From positions 1 to 64,000 of the forward strand of contig NZ_BLTG01000004.1 of assembly GCF_017312405.1 (NCBI RefSeq): DNA of 64,000 nt, given 5' to 3'. The notes under the pieces were generated by a model, which saw nothing but the letters and a program-made list of their open reading frames with translations, had not been told where the DNA came from and did not search any database. The DNA is from Mycobacterium sp. PO1. GTDB taxonomy: Bacteria > Actinomycetota > Actinomycetes > Mycobacteriales > Mycobacteriaceae. Positions 9,422-27,905 of the stretch are shown here, one piece after another. Made by a program: the position numbers and the translations under genes. Each line of letters begins with the position of its first letter. The first letter of the stretch is position 1.

Positions 9422-11197
9422 ATGGCAAACCTGGTCAACCTCGAACGAGCCACGATCGGCTTCGGTACCCGCACGTTGCTCGATGCGGTCAGTCTGGGCG
9501 TGGAGGAAGGCGACGCGATCGGCGTCGTGGGCCGCAACGGTGACGGCAAGACGACGCTGCTGCGGATCCTGACCGGTGCCGAGCAGCCCGATTCCGGGCG
9601 CGTCACCCACACCTCCGGTCTGTCTGTGGGCTATCTGCGTCAGGCCGACGACTTCGCCCGCGGCACCACCGTGCGCGGTGTGATCACCGGTGGCCGCCCC
9701 GACCACATCTGGGCCGCCGAACCCGCCACCCGGGCCGTCGTGGAGAACCTGCTGTCCGGGGTGGATCTGGACGCCGAGGTGTCGGCGCTGTCGGGTGGCG
9801 AGCGCCGCCGGGTCGCGCTGGCCGAGGTGCTGCTGGCCGGCCACGACGTCCTGGTGCTCGACGAACCCACCAACCATCTCGACGTCGAGGTGATCGGGTG
9901 GTTGGCCGACCACCTGTCCTCGCGCCCGGCGCGGGCGCTGGTGGTGGTCAGCCACGACCGCTGGTTTCTCGACGCGGTGTGCACCAGCACCTGGGAGGTC
10001 CACGACGGTGTCGTCGACGCCTACGACGGCGGTTATGCCGCCTACGTGCTGGCGCGCGCCGAGCGCATGAGGCTGGCCGCAGGCGCCGAAGCACGCCGCC
10101 AGAACCTGATGCGCAAGGAATTGGCGTGGTTGCGGCGCGGACCGCCCGCGCGCACCTCCAAACCGAAGTTCCGCATCCAGGCGGCCAACGAGCTGATCGC
10201 CAACGAGCCACCGCCGCGTGATTCGCTGGTGCTGCAACGGTTCGCGACGACCAGATTGGGCAAAGACGTCTTCGATCTGCACCGGGTTCGGCTCGAGGTC
10301 GGCGAGCCGCCCCGGGTGCTGCTCGACAGCGTGGACTGGTCGATCGGGCCCGGGGCGCGGATCGGGCTGGTGGGTGTGAACGGTTCGGGCAAGACGTCGG
10401 TGCTGCGGCTGCTCGCCGGCGAGCTCGCGCCGACGGCGGGCACCGTCAAGCGGGGCCTCACGCTGCGGATCGGTTATCTCAGCCAGGCGCTCAAGGAACT
10501 GGACGGCTCACGACGGGTGATCGATGCGGTCGAGGACCGGCGCCGGGTCACCGAGCTGGCCGGGGGTCGTGAGATCACCGCGGACACGTTGCTCAAGGAC
10601 TTCGGCTTCGTCGGCGACAAGCTGACCGCGCGCATCGGTGAGTTGTCCGGCGGTGAACGCCGACGGCTGCAGTTCCTGCGGATGCTGCTCGACGAGCCCA
10701 ACGTGCTGCTGCTCGACGAGCCGACCAACGACCTCGACATCGACACGCTCACGGTGATCGAGGACTACCTCGACGGATGGCCGGGGACGCTGATCGCGGT
10801 GACCCACGACCGCTACTTCCTCGAGCGGGTCAGCGACGTCACCTACGCGCTGACCGGTGGCGGTCGCTGCGAACTCCTGCCCGGCGGCATCGAGCAGTAT
10901 CTGGCCGAACGCACGTCGGCGGCGCGCGAACCGGCGCGAACCCAGCCCGGCCGAGCCGAACCGGCCGGCGGTGAGACCGCTGCGGCCCGCGAGCGCCGCA
11001 CCGGCAAGGAGATGACGCGCATCGAGAACCAGCTCGGCAAGCTCGACGACCGCATCACCGCGCTGCACGAGGCGATGGCCGAGGCCGCTGCCGACCATGT
11101 GCGCGCCGCGGAGCTCAACGGTGAGCTCGCCGAGTTGCTCGACCGCAAGCAGGCCCTCGAGGAGAACTGGCTGGAGCTGGCCGACGAGACCGGTTAG
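9422..11197 (+). CDS. ABC-F family ATPase
   Basis: 591 aa with two ABC domains and no membrane segments, the layout of ABC-F ribosome-associated ATPases. Domain 1: Walker A GRNGDGKTT (37-45), LSGGERRR, Walker B VLVLDEPTNHLD. Domain 2: GVNGSGKTS, LSGGERRR, VLLLDEPTNDLD. A linker between them and a charged C-terminal coiled coil (EKEMTRIENQLGKLDDRITAL region) complete the architecture. Likely roles are translation quality control or antibiotic target protection; the specific one cannot be told. A TATCAT box at 9407-9412 lies 9 nt before the ATG. In M. tuberculosis the corresponding gene appears split (Rv1668c/Rv1667c). Confidence 0.9.
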   Translation: MANLVNLERATIGFGTRTLLDAVSLGVEEGDAIGVVGRNGDGKTTLLRILTGAEQPDSGRVTHTSGLSVGYLRQADDFARGTTVRGVITGGRPDHIWAAEPATRAVVENLLSGVDLDAEVSALSGGERRRVALAEVLLAGHDVLVLDEPTNHLDVEVIGWLADHLSSRPARALVVVSHDRWFLDAVCTSTWEVHDGVVDAYDGGYAAYVLARAERMRLAAGAEARRQNLMRKELAWLRRGPPARTSKPKFRIQAANELIANEPPPRDSLVLQRFATTRLGKDVFDLHRVRLEVGEPPRVLLDSVDWSIGPGARIGLVGVNGSGKTSVLRLLAGELAPTAGTVKRGLTLRIGYLSQALKELDGSRRVIDAVEDRRRVTELAGGREITADTLLKDFGFVGDKLTARIGELSGGERRRLQFLRMLLDEPNVLLLDEPTNDLDIDTLTVIEDYLDGWPGTLIAVTHDRYFLERVSDVTYALTGGGRCELLPGGIEQYLAERTSAAREPARTQPGRAEPAGGETAAARERRTGKEMTRIENQLGKLDDRITALHEAMAEAAADHVRAAELNGELAELLDRKQALEENWLELADETG

Positions 11198-11219
11198 CGG
11201 TCCGGCCGGCAGCTCTCGT

Positions 11220-13831
<2,612 letters not shown>

Positions 13832-13856
13832 AGTTGTTGCTCCTCTTGTTGTTGCT

Positions 13857-16454
<2,598 letters not shown>

Positions 16455-16458
<4 letters not shown>

Positions 16459-17326
16459 GCCCCGCTCACCACCTTGGTGCCCGCACCCTCGTCGGTGAAC
16501 AGCTCGACCAGCACGCAGTGCGCGACGCGGCCGTCGATGACGTGGGCGCTGGGCACCCCGCCGTGGATCGCCCGCAGGCAGGCTTCGATCTTGGGCACCA
16601 TGCCCTCCTCGAGGGTCGGAAGCAGTTGGGTCAGCGCGGCCGCGTCGATCTGGCTCACCAGCGATCCGCGGTCCGGCCATCGGGTGTACAGGCCCTCCAC
16701 GTCGGTGAGCATCAGCAGCTTCTCCGCGCCCAGCGCTTCGGCCAGCGCGGCCGCCGCGGTGTCGGCGTTGATGTTGTAGACCAGCCCGTCGCCGTCGGGG
16801 GCGATCGTCGAGACCACCGGGATGCGGCCGGCGTCGATCAGGTCCAGCACCGCGTCGGTGTTGACGTCGGCGACGTCGCCGACCAGTCCGATGTCGGTGG
16901 CGATCCCCTCCACCATGACGGTGCGCCGCACCGCGGTGAACAGTCCGGCGTCCTCGCCGGTGATGCCCACCGCGTACGGGCCGTGTGCGTTGATCAGGTT
17001 GACCAGTTCCCGGCCCACCTGGCCGAAGAGCACCATGCGTGCGACGTCGAGCACCTCGGGTGTGGTCACCCGGAAGCCGCCTTTGAAGTCGCCGGCGATG
17101 CCGAGCTTCTTGAGCATCGCACTGATCTGGGGTCCACCGCCGTGGACGACGACCGGGTGGATGCCGCAGTTGCGCAGGAACGCCATGTCGGCGGCGAACG
17201 CGGCCTTGAGGGTGTCGTCGGTCATCGCATTGCCGCCGTACTTGACCACGACGATCTTGTCGTGCAGTGCCTTCAGCCACGGCAGCGCCGCGGCCAGTAC
17301 CTGCGCCTTGTCCGGAGTCTGCAGTG

Positions 17327-17330
<4 letters not shown>
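16455..17330 (-). CDS. argB: Acetylglutamate kinase
   Basis: Phosphorylates N-acetylglutamate. 291 aa from the ATG at 17330 overlapping the argJ stop (ATGA). Amino-acid-kinase motifs [19 protein letters not shown] and [21 protein letters not shown] are present. The N-terminal helix before the kinase fold ([20 protein letters not shown]) resembles that of hexameric arginine-inhibited enzymes, suggesting feedback control. Confidence 0.96.
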
Positions 17331-19578
<2,248 letters not shown>

Positions 19579-19675
19579 CTACACGCAAACTCATTATTGG
19601 CCCGCTGCCCGCCGGGTTTGTTCCCGGGTCGCGCACCTGCCCGTGTCGCTCGGCAACGGCTGAGCGCATGTCGCC

Positions 19676-22161
19676 TCAGCGGCGTTGTTCAGCCCCGAGT
19701 TTCTCGGCCGCGGCCGCCACCGCGGCGTCGCGTGCGGCGCTGGCTTCCTCCTCGGTCAGCGTGCGGTCCGGCGCGCGGAACCGCAGAGCCAGGGCCAGCG
19801 ATTTACGGCCCGCACCGATCTGAGGCCCGGTGTAGACGTCGAAGAGCCGCACGTCCTCGAGCAGCTCCCCGGCCCCGGCGCGGACCACGTCGACCACGCT
19901 CTGGGCCGCCACGTCGTCTGCCACGACGAGCGCGACGTCCTGGAACACCGCCGGGAACGGCGACACCGTGGGTGCGGGCAGTGACTCCACGATCGGCACG
20001 GCGTCGAGGTCGAGCTCGAGCGCGCAGGTGCCCTTCGGGAGCCCGGACCGCTCGATGACCGCGGGGTGGAGCTGGCCGGCGTACCCGACCACCACGTCGC
20101 CGATCATGACCGCCGCGCATCGGCCGGGATGCCAGGGCAGGTGTTCGGCGGCGCGCAGGGTCAGGTCGGTTCCTGCGGCGCGCCCGATCACGCGGACGGC
20201 TTCGAACGCGTCGGCGGCCTCGACCGGGCGCCCGGGACCCCAGGGACCCGCAGGTTCACGCAGACCGGCCAACACCGCAGCGACGTGCTGGGGCTGGTGC
20301 GGAAGCGAGGAATCCAGCACCGCGATCTCGTCGTCGGTGGGCCGGCGGTCATTCGGGATGCGCTCGACCGCGCGGGTGTCGCTGGTGGGCTCGACCACCT
20401 GCGCGATCGCGAACAACGCCGCGTCCACGGCACCGCGGGAGACGTTGCGGCTCAACGCCTCCAACAGTCCGGGCAGCAGCGTGGTGGCCAGGTGCGGGCG
20501 GTCGGATTCGAGCGGGTTGAGCACCGAGGTGGTGCGCCGACGCGGGTCGTCGTCGTCCAGGCCCCATTTGTCGAAGATGCCCGCAGGCAGGAACGGCGTG
20601 GGCAGGATCTCGACGAATCCGCTCAGCGCGAGCGATTTCCCGACGGCCCGGCGACGCTTCTGACCGGGTGTCAGGCCCCGGCCGGCAGGGGCGGTGGGCA
20701 GCACCGAGGGGATCGCGTCGAGCCCCTCGAGGCGCATGACCTCCTCGACCAGGTCGGCGGGCTGACGGATGTCGGGCCGCCAGCTCGGCGGAGTCGCGGT
20801 GATCCGGTCTTCGTCGACGCGGACCGCCGCGCCGATCTGTGTCAACCGTTTCTCGGCGGTGCCGGCCGGATAGTCGACTCCGGCGGTGCGGTCGGGTAGA
20901 TCCAGAGGCATGCTGACCGGCGGATGCGACCAGTCCTCGGTCGGCGGGTCGCCGCGCCAGTCGGTCAGCCGCGGCTCGACGGTGCCGCCGGCGATGTCGG
21001 CCAGCAGTGCGGCGCACCGATCCAGCGCGGCGACCGACACCGCGGGGTCGACAGTGCGCTCGTATCGACGGCCCGCCTCGCTGTGCAGGTGCAGCCGACG
21101 TTGCGTGCGCGACACCGCAGCCGGATCCCACACCGCCGCCTCCAGCAGCACATCGGTGGTGGTGTCGCGGACCTCGGTGGTCCCCGCACCCATCACCCCG
21201 CCGATCGCGGCCGTCGCGGCGTCGTCGACGATCAGCACGTCGGCGGGATCCAGTGTGCGTTCGACATCGTCGAGCGTGACGACCGTCTCACCCGGCTCGG
21301 CAAACCGCACCCGGAAGCCACCGCTGATGAGGCCACGGTCGTGCGCGTGCATCGGATGCCCCAGTTCGAGCATCACGTAGTTCGTCACGTCCACCGCAGG
21401 CGAGATCGCCCGGATCCCGGACAGCAGCAGACGGCGCTGCATCCACCACGGCGACACCGCATGAGGGTCGATGCCGGTCACCGGCCGGAGCCCGAACCGC
21501 TGCACGCCCGTGCCCGCGTCGATGGTCACCGCCAGCGCCTCGCCCTCGGCGGGCAGAGGGGCCACCTCCGCGGGGTCGACGTAGTCGAGGTCGTAGGCGT
21601 TGGCGATCTCGCGGGCCATCCCCCGAACGGACAGGCAGTAGCCGCGGTCCGGCGTGATCGCCAGATGGAACACGACGTCGTCGAGCCCCAGCACGTCGGC
21701 GGCCGCGGCACCCGGTTCGGCGGTGCCGGGCGGCAGCACCAAGATCCCGGAGTGATCGGTGCCGAGGTTGAGTTCGGCAGTCGAGCAGATCATGCCGTCG
21801 GAGGTGCGCCCGTAGGTCTTTCGCGCAGCGATGCGGAAGTCGCCGGGCAACACCGTCCCGGGCAGGGCCGCGACCACAAGGTCGCCGACCGCGAAGTTCG
21901 TTGCCCCGCAGACGATGTCACGTAACTGCGGCTCCCCCACATCGACCTTCACCGCCCGGATCGGCTTCTTGAACTCGGTGAGTTCTTCGATCTCGGCGAC
22001 GCGACCGACCGTCAGCGGTCCGCTGACCGGGCCGACCGCAATGATGTCCTCGACCTCGTGGCCGATACGGATCAGCGCCTGCTCGAGGTCCTCGGCCGAC
22101 ACGTTCCAGCCCGGGGCGCCGGCTGCCACGACCTCGCGCAGCCAGCTGTAGGGAAGGCGCA

Positions 22162-22162
<1 letters not shown>
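19676..22162 (-). CDS. pheT: Phenylalanyl-tRNA synthetase beta subunit
   Basis: 828 aa from the ATG at 22162, which overlaps the pheS stop by one nucleotide (TGATG). Begins [12 protein letters not shown]; then the EMAP-like tRNA-binding OB domain (about 40-150), B3/B4 editing domain, B5 domain, catalytic-like core and C-terminal FDX-ACB anticodon-binding domain ([14 protein letters not shown]...). Forms the alpha2-beta2 enzyme with PheS. The 113 bp between its stop and argC start region hold no gene. Confidence 0.97.
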
Positions 22163-23268
<1,106 letters not shown>

Positions 23269-23275
23269 TCACGCC

Positions 23276-24859
23276 GTGTGGATCCGGCCTGTGATCGTCG
23301 GCACAGTGTGGGTTCTGGCGGCAGTGGCGGCGGGCCTGGCCCTCGGCCACCACATCGGGTGGGGCGTGGCGGCGGTGCTGCTGACTCCGATCGCGGTGCT
23401 TGGTACCGCGGACCTGGTGCAGAAGAGGCACACGATTCTGCGGGTGTACCCCGTCGTGGGCCATCTGCGCCCGCTGCTGGAATCGGTTCGGCCCCAGATC
23501 CGTCAGTACTTCATCGAGTCGAACACCGAGGCGGCGCCGTTCGACCGGGAGACCCGCGATCTGGTCTACGACCGTGCTCGCGGAACCAAGGGTGACGAGC
23601 CGTTCGGCACCGAACGAGACGTCAACGTCGTCGGTTACGAGTTCCTGCGGCATTCCCTGCGGGCCCGCTTCGCCGACGATCTGGATCCTCGGGTACGGCT
23701 CGGCGGTCCGGACTGCTCCCAGCCGTACGACATCGCACTGCTGAACGTCTCCGCGATGAGCTTCGGCGCTCTCTCGGCCAACGCGATCGAGGCCCTCAAC
23801 GCCGGTGCGGCCCGGGGAAGGTTCGCCCACGACACCGGAGAGGGTGGCATCAGCCCGTACCACCTGCGTGGCGGCGGCGACCTGATCTGGGAGATCGGCT
23901 CGGGATACTTCGGGTGCCGCGACGCCGACGGCAATTTCGATCCTGTCGCATTCGCCGAGAAGGCGGCGCTCCCGGCGGTCAAGGCCATCTCGGTGAAGTT
24001 GTCGCAGGGCGCCAAACCCGGGCTCGGCGGTGTGCTACCGGGGGCCAAGGTCAGCGCCGAGATCGCCGCCACGCGCGGTGTGGCGGTGGGGCGCACGGTG
24101 GTGTCGCCGCCCGCACACCGCGCCTTCGCCACCCCGATCGCGTTCATGGAGTTCGTCGCACTGCTGCGGCGGTTGTCCGGCGGCAAGCCCGTGGGCTTCA
24201 AGTTGTGCGTCGGAGCCCGAACCGAGTTCCTGTCCATCTGCAAGGGCATCATCGCCACCGGTGTCGCGCCGGACTTCGTGATCGTCGATGGCGCCGAAGG
24301 TGGCACGGGCGCGGCACCGGTCGAGTTCGAAGATCACGTCGGGATGCCCCTCACCGAGGGCCTGATGCTGGTGCACAACAGCCTGGTCGGCGCCGGACTG
24401 CGGGACCGGATCAGGATCGGCGCGTCCGGAAAGGTCGCCAGCGGTGTCGACATCGTCAGCAGGATCTGCCAGGGAGCGGATTTCACGCTGTCCGCACGGG
24501 CGATGATGTTCGCCGTCGGGTGCATCCAGGCGCTCAAGTGCAACACCAATCGGTGCCCCACCGGCGTGGCCACCCAGGATCCCGGTCGGGTCAGAGCTCT
24601 TGATGTCGACGACAAGACCGCACGGGTGGTCAATTTTCAGCGCGCCACCGTGGCCAGCGCGGCACAGATCGTCGCGTCGATGGGGCTGTCCGGCTTCGAC
24701 GAGCTCTGTCCGGCGATGCTCAACCGTCGCATCGAAGGCCAGCGCACTCTCACCTATGCCGAAATCTACGAGTGGCTCATGCCAGGGGAACTACTCGACG
24801 ACCCGCCGGAGTCGTGGCGTTCCGATTGGATCGAGGCCTCGGCCGATGAATTCGTCTGA
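23276..24859 (+). CDS. FMN-binding glutamate synthase family protein
   Basis: 527 aa with the central FMN/2-oxoglutarate synthase domain of glutamate synthase (about 100-480; GLGGVLPGAKV, DGAEGGTGAAP, GASGKVASG) and a three-cysteine cluster at C419, C425, C430 (CIQALKCNTNRCPTG) fitting a [3Fe-4S] site. It lacks the glutaminase domain and instead has two N-terminal hydrophobic segments (about 3-45), so it is probably membrane-anchored. Divergent from pheS. Related stand-alone proteins are poorly characterised; the substrate is unknown. GTG start at 23276. Confidence 0.88.
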   Translation: MWIRPVIVGTVWVLAAVAAGLALGHHIGWGVAAVLLTPIAVLGTADLVQKRHTILRVYPVVGHLRPLLESVRPQIRQYFIESNTEAAPFDRETRDLVYDRARGTKGDEPFGTERDVNVVGYEFLRHSLRARFADDLDPRVRLGGPDCSQPYDIALLNVSAMSFGALSANAIEALNAGAARGRFAHDTGEGGISPYHLRGGGDLIWEIGSGYFGCRDADGNFDPVAFAEKAALPAVKAISVKLSQGAKPGLGGVLPGAKVSAEIAATRGVAVGRTVVSPPAHRAFATPIAFMEFVALLRRLSGGKPVGFKLCVGARTEFLSICKGIIATGVAPDFVIVDGAEGGTGAAPVEFEDHVGMPLTEGLMLVHNSLVGAGLRDRIRIGASGKVASGVDIVSRICQGADFTLSARAMMFAVGCIQALKCNTNRCPTGVATQDPGRVRALDVDDKTARVVNFQRATVASAAQIVASMGLSGFDELCPAMLNRRIEGQRTLTYAEIYEWLMPGELLDDPPESWRSDWIEASADEFV

Positions 24860-24861
24860 GC

Positions 24862-24906
24862 CATCGACGTCGCCATCGACGTCGCCATCGACGTCGCCGT
24901 CGACGT
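24862..24906 (+). repeat. 12-bp tandem repeat, about 3.8 copies
   Basis: Three exact copies of CATCGACGTCGC (24862, 24874, 24886) followed by a diverged partial copy. Each unit contains the palindrome CGACGTCG. The array begins 2 nt after the stop of the FMN glutamate-synthase-like gene, in the 137-bp gap before the convergent cyclase gene; it could act as a transcription end or vary in copy number. Confidence 0.9.
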
Positions 24907-24996
24907 TCAGACTGTGACCACGGCGGCAAAGTGCGAGTGAAAGCCGCAGCCAGCGCAGCCCCAACGGATGTCACGGCCGAGGTCGGGAGAGTGCCG

Positions 24997-25857
24997 TCAC
25001 GACCCCGTGGCTTCGCCGTCGTCCTCGTCGGTCGGCTTGCGGCTCTTGAGCCGGTAGATGACGAAGTCGGGCGGGACGCCGTCCTGCTTGGGTGCGAACA
25101 TCTGGCGCCGGAGCTTGCGTGCGGTCACGCCCAACGCGTCGAACTCCTCCTGTGGGATCCGTTCCAGCGTCGCGGCGGAGACCATGAGCTCGCCGCGCGT
25201 GGCGCGTTCCATCACCCGCGCGGCCAGGTTGACGTCGACGCCCAGCCAGTCCGAGCCGATGCGCTGCGGACGTCCGGTGTGGATGCCGACCCGCATGCGT
25301 GGGGTGAATCCGTCGACGTCGACGGCTCTGATCGCTTCGCGAGCGGCGATCGCCGAGCGGACGGCGGTGGTCGGATCGGAGAACACCGCCATGATGCCGT
25401 CGCCCATGCGCTTGACGATGTGGCCCCCCGACTCCAGCAGCGGAGGCTCCACCACCTGGGCCATGCGGCGCAGCAACCGCAGCGTCGCCTCATCGCCGGC
25501 GTTCAGCGACCACGCCGAATAACCGACCAGATCGGTGAACACCAACGTCACCTCGGCGTTGGCAGGCCGGCCCGAGACCCGCTCGGTCAGGGCCTGCCAG
25601 ACCTGCAACGCCCCCAGGCTGAGCTCACGGGATGCGGCTGCGCGTTCCAACAGGCGGTCGGCGGCCCGGGCGGCCGCTCGCGGTCCGCCCAGACCGGACA
25701 CCGACAGCGGATCGCCGAACTCGGGATCACCGGGCAGGGCCCGCCGGGCGCGACGGATGGCGGAAACGACACCGTCGTGCTGATTGACTCCCCGCAGCCA
25801 GCCGAGCGGGCCTGACGAGTGATCGGTTCCCGGCTCACTCGACTCGGCGTCGTCCAC
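24997..25857 (-). CDS. Class III adenylate cyclase
   Basis: 286 aa, orthologue of Rv1647. The cyclase homology domain spans about 100-260. All catalytic residues are visible: metal Asp109 (FTDLVG) and Asp153 (MGDG), adenine-selecting Lys149 (HIVKRMGDG) and Asp208, transition-state Asn210 and Arg214 (GVDVNLAAR). It should make cAMP as a homodimer. No membrane segment. The N-terminal 95 residues form a helical region of unknown role. GTG start 7 nt after TAGGCT, so probably leaderless. Confidence 0.92.
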   Translation of the reverse strand: MDDAESSEPGTDHSSGPLGWLRGVNQHDGVVSAIRRARRALPGDPEFGDPLSVSGLGGPRAAARAADRLLERAAASRELSLGALQVWQALTERVSGRPANAEVTLVFTDLVGYSAWSLNAGDEATLRLLRRMAQVVEPPLLESGGHIVKRMGDGIMAVFSDPTTAVRSAIAAREAIRAVDVDGFTPRMRVGIHTGRPQRIGSDWLGVDVNLAARVMERATRGELMVSAATLERIPQEEFDALGVTARKLRRQMFAPKQDGVPPDFVIYRLKSRKPTDEDDGEATGS

Positions 25858-25864
25858 GCCGCTC

Positions 25865-25870
25865 AGCCTA
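25865..25870 (-). promoter_or_regulatory. Leaderless promoter -10 box of the cyclase gene
   Basis: TAGGCT on the minus strand, 7 nt before the GTG start. The 143-bp divergent gap to the MpaB-like gene therefore has outward promoters for both genes. Confidence 0.5.
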
Positions 25871-25965
25871 ATCGAGCCGAAACGACCGGATAAATTCGCA
25901 GGTCACGCGCGTATGCCGCCGGTGTGGAGGGTGTATAACACTGGCCGCGCGGTGCGTGGAATTCG

Positions 25966-25994
25966 TAGACAACGGTCGTTGTCACGCTTATCGT
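25966..25994 (+). promoter_or_regulatory. Promoter of the MpaB-like gene
   Basis: -35 TAGACA (25966-25971), 17-bp spacer, -10 TATCGT (25989-25994), then 6 nt to the ATG at 26001. The layout fits a SigA-type leaderless promoter and decides the start codon, ruling out the GTG at 25956 which would lie upstream of the transcript. Confidence 0.7.
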
Positions 25995-26000
25995 GAGGCG

Positions 26001-27050
26001 ATGCGATCAACGGCGATGGCAGACCATTCGACCTCCTCGACGACCGTCCCGACCGACAATCCGCTCGGGCCGGACTCGCTGACGTGGAGGTACTTCGGCG
26101 ACGTCCGCACCGGCATGCTCGGCGTGTGGATCGGCGCGATCCAGAACATGTACCCCCAACTCGGAGCGGGCGTCGAGGATCACTCGGTGTTGCTGCGCGA
26201 ACCGTTGCAGAGAGTCGCGCGGTCGGTGTATCCGATCATGGGAGTCGTCTACGACGGCGACCGCGCCGCGTCCACGGGCGCGCAGATTCGCAGCTATCAC
26301 AAGACCATCAAGGGTGTCGACGCCGCCGGGAGGCGCTACCACGCGCTGAATCCCGAGACGTTCTACTGGGCGCACGCCACGTTCTTCATGCTGATCCTCA
26401 AGACTGCCGAGTACTTCTGCGGCGGACTGACCGAAGCCGAGAAACGCCAGCTGTTCGACGAGCACGTGCAGTGGTATCGCATGTACGGCATGAGCATGCG
26501 GCCGGTGCCGTCGTCCTGGGAGGCCTTTCAGGAGTACTGGACACACAAGTGCGACGAGGAACTCGAGATCAACCGGGCGACACTGGACATCTTCTCCATC
26601 CGGATTCCCAAGCCGCGGTTCGTGCTGATGCCGACACCGGTCTGGGACCAGATGTTCAAGCCGATGGTCGATGCGCAACGCTGGATCGCCGCAGGGGTCT
26701 TCGACCCGGCGCTGCGCGAGCGAGCGGGCATGCGATGGACACCCGGCGACGAGATTCTGCTGCGGCTGTTCGGCAAGCTGGTGGAGTTCGCATTCGTGGC
26801 CGTACCCGACGAGATCCGGTTGCATCCGCGTGCATTGGCCGCCTACCGCCGTGCGGAGGGCAAGCTGGCGCCGGACGCGCCGCTGGTCGAAGCGCCTGCA
26901 TTCATGGCCCCGCCGCGGGATCGTCGAGGAATGCCGATGCACTACGTGCCGACCCGCAAGTCGCTCCTGGACCGCGTCGGCTCGCTGGTGCATTCGACGT
27001 TCTCGCTGGCCGGCGTGCGCCCGGCGCGCGGCCGGACCGAGGCGGCCTGA
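26001..27050 (+). CDS. Oxygenase MpaB family protein (DUF2236)
   Basis: 349 aa from ATG 26001. DUF2236/MpaB_Lcp domain proteins are heme-binding oxygenases related to rubber-cleaving Lcp and mycophenolate-pathway MpaB. Family features include the N-terminal region around RVARSVYPIMGVVYD and the block NPETFYWAHATFFMLILKTAEYF with a conserved His. Most mycobacterial members are uncharacterised, so the substrate is unknown. Orthologue of Rv1645c. Convergent with tsnR across 85 bp that hold no gene. Confidence 0.85.
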   Translation: MRSTAMADHSTSSTTVPTDNPLGPDSLTWRYFGDVRTGMLGVWIGAIQNMYPQLGAGVEDHSVLLREPLQRVARSVYPIMGVVYDGDRAASTGAQIRSYHKTIKGVDAAGRRYHALNPETFYWAHATFFMLILKTAEYFCGGLTEAEKRQLFDEHVQWYRMYGMSMRPVPSSWEAFQEYWTHKCDEELEINRATLDIFSIRIPKPRFVLMPTPVWDQMFKPMVDAQRWIAAGVFDPALRERAGMRWTPGDEILLRLFGKLVEFAFVAVPDEIRLHPRALAAYRRAEGKLAPDAPLVEAPAFMAPPRDRRGMPMHYVPTRKSLLDRVGSLVHSTFSLAGVRPARGRTEAA

Positions 27051-27135
27051 CAACCTCCTCCGCGAAGCCCGGGTTACCGATCCAGGCCGGCGCAGATTGT
27101 CACGCCCGCCAGGGCAGCGTCGTGCCGCGCAACGG

Positions 27136-27882
27136 TCAGCGGTCGCGGGAGGCGCGCGCGCTCTGGTAGAGGCAGATGGCCGCCGCGGAGCCGATGTTGA
27201 GGCTTTCGGCGTTGCCCGCCATCGGGATTCGCACCCGGGCTGTGGCGAGCTCGACGACGTCCGGCGGCAAGCCGTGGGCCTCCGGCCCGAACAACCATGC
27301 GGTCGGCCGGGCCAGGTCGACGTCGTCGAGGCTGACCGAACCGTCCAGCACGGTGGCCAACACCTGCAATCCGGCGTCCCGCAGCCCGGCGATCACTGCT
27401 TGCGTGTCGGGCTCGGCGATGACGGGGATCGAGAAGATGCTGCCGGCCGAGGCGCGCAGGCACTTGCCGTTGTACGGATCCACGCTCGGGCCGGCGAGTA
27501 CCACCGCGTCGGCGCCCATGGCGTCGGCGACGCGGATGATGGTCCCGGCGTTGCCGGGCTCGGAGACACCGACAGGCACAGCGACCAACGTGGGCGCGTC
27601 GGCGAGCACCTGCGCGAGGCCGGCGTCAGGAATCGTGCACACGGCCACCAGGCCCACCGGAGTCACCGTGTCCGACAATGCTTTTGCCGCGCGTTCGGTG
27701 ACGAGCTGGGTCGGGGCGCCGGCGAGCAGGTCGGCGAACCGGGCGGCAGCGTTCTCGGTGACGAACACCTCGGAAACGAGTCCGCGCCGCAGCGCGGCCT
27801 CGACGAGGTTGGGCCCCTCGGCGAGGAAACGTGCGGCGCGGCGGCGCCCGGTGTGGCGGTGCAGTTTGACCGCCGCCACCAC
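27136..27882 (-). CDS. tsnR: SpoU-family 2'-O-ribose rRNA/tRNA methyltransferase
   Basis: SPOUT-fold methyltransferase: motif 1 GVSEPGNAGTIIRVADA, motif 2 FGPEAHGLP, motif 3 MAGNAESLNIGSAAAICLYQ. An N-terminal substrate-binding L30-like domain precedes them. 248 aa from GTG 27882, the first standard start. The family-typical segment LTERSAR lies just before it in frame, and a CTG at 27909 overlapping the rplT stop could be the real start (257 aa). Last gene of the infC operon; orthologue of Rv1644. Confidence 0.88.
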   Translation of the reverse strand: MVAAVKLHRHTGRRRAARFLAEGPNLVEAALRRGLVSEVFVTENAAARFADLLAGAPTQLVTERAAKALSDTVTPVGLVAVCTIPDAGLAQVLADAPTLVAVPVGVSEPGNAGTIIRVADAMGADAVVLAGPSVDPYNGKCLRASAGSIFSIPVIAEPDTQAVIAGLRDAGLQVLATVLDGSVSLDDVDLARPTAWLFGPEAHGLPPDVVELATARVRIPMAGNAESLNIGSAAAICLYQSARASRDR

Positions 27883-27905
27883 CCGGGCAGAACGCTCGGT
27901 GAGGG

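Noticed and set aside
9392..10282. N-terminal extension of the Rv1683-like frame by about 300 residues
   Set aside because: It is antisense to the ABC-F gene, with composition typical of GC-rich shadow frames and no recognisable domain; the GTG at 9334 has a strong ribosome binding site.
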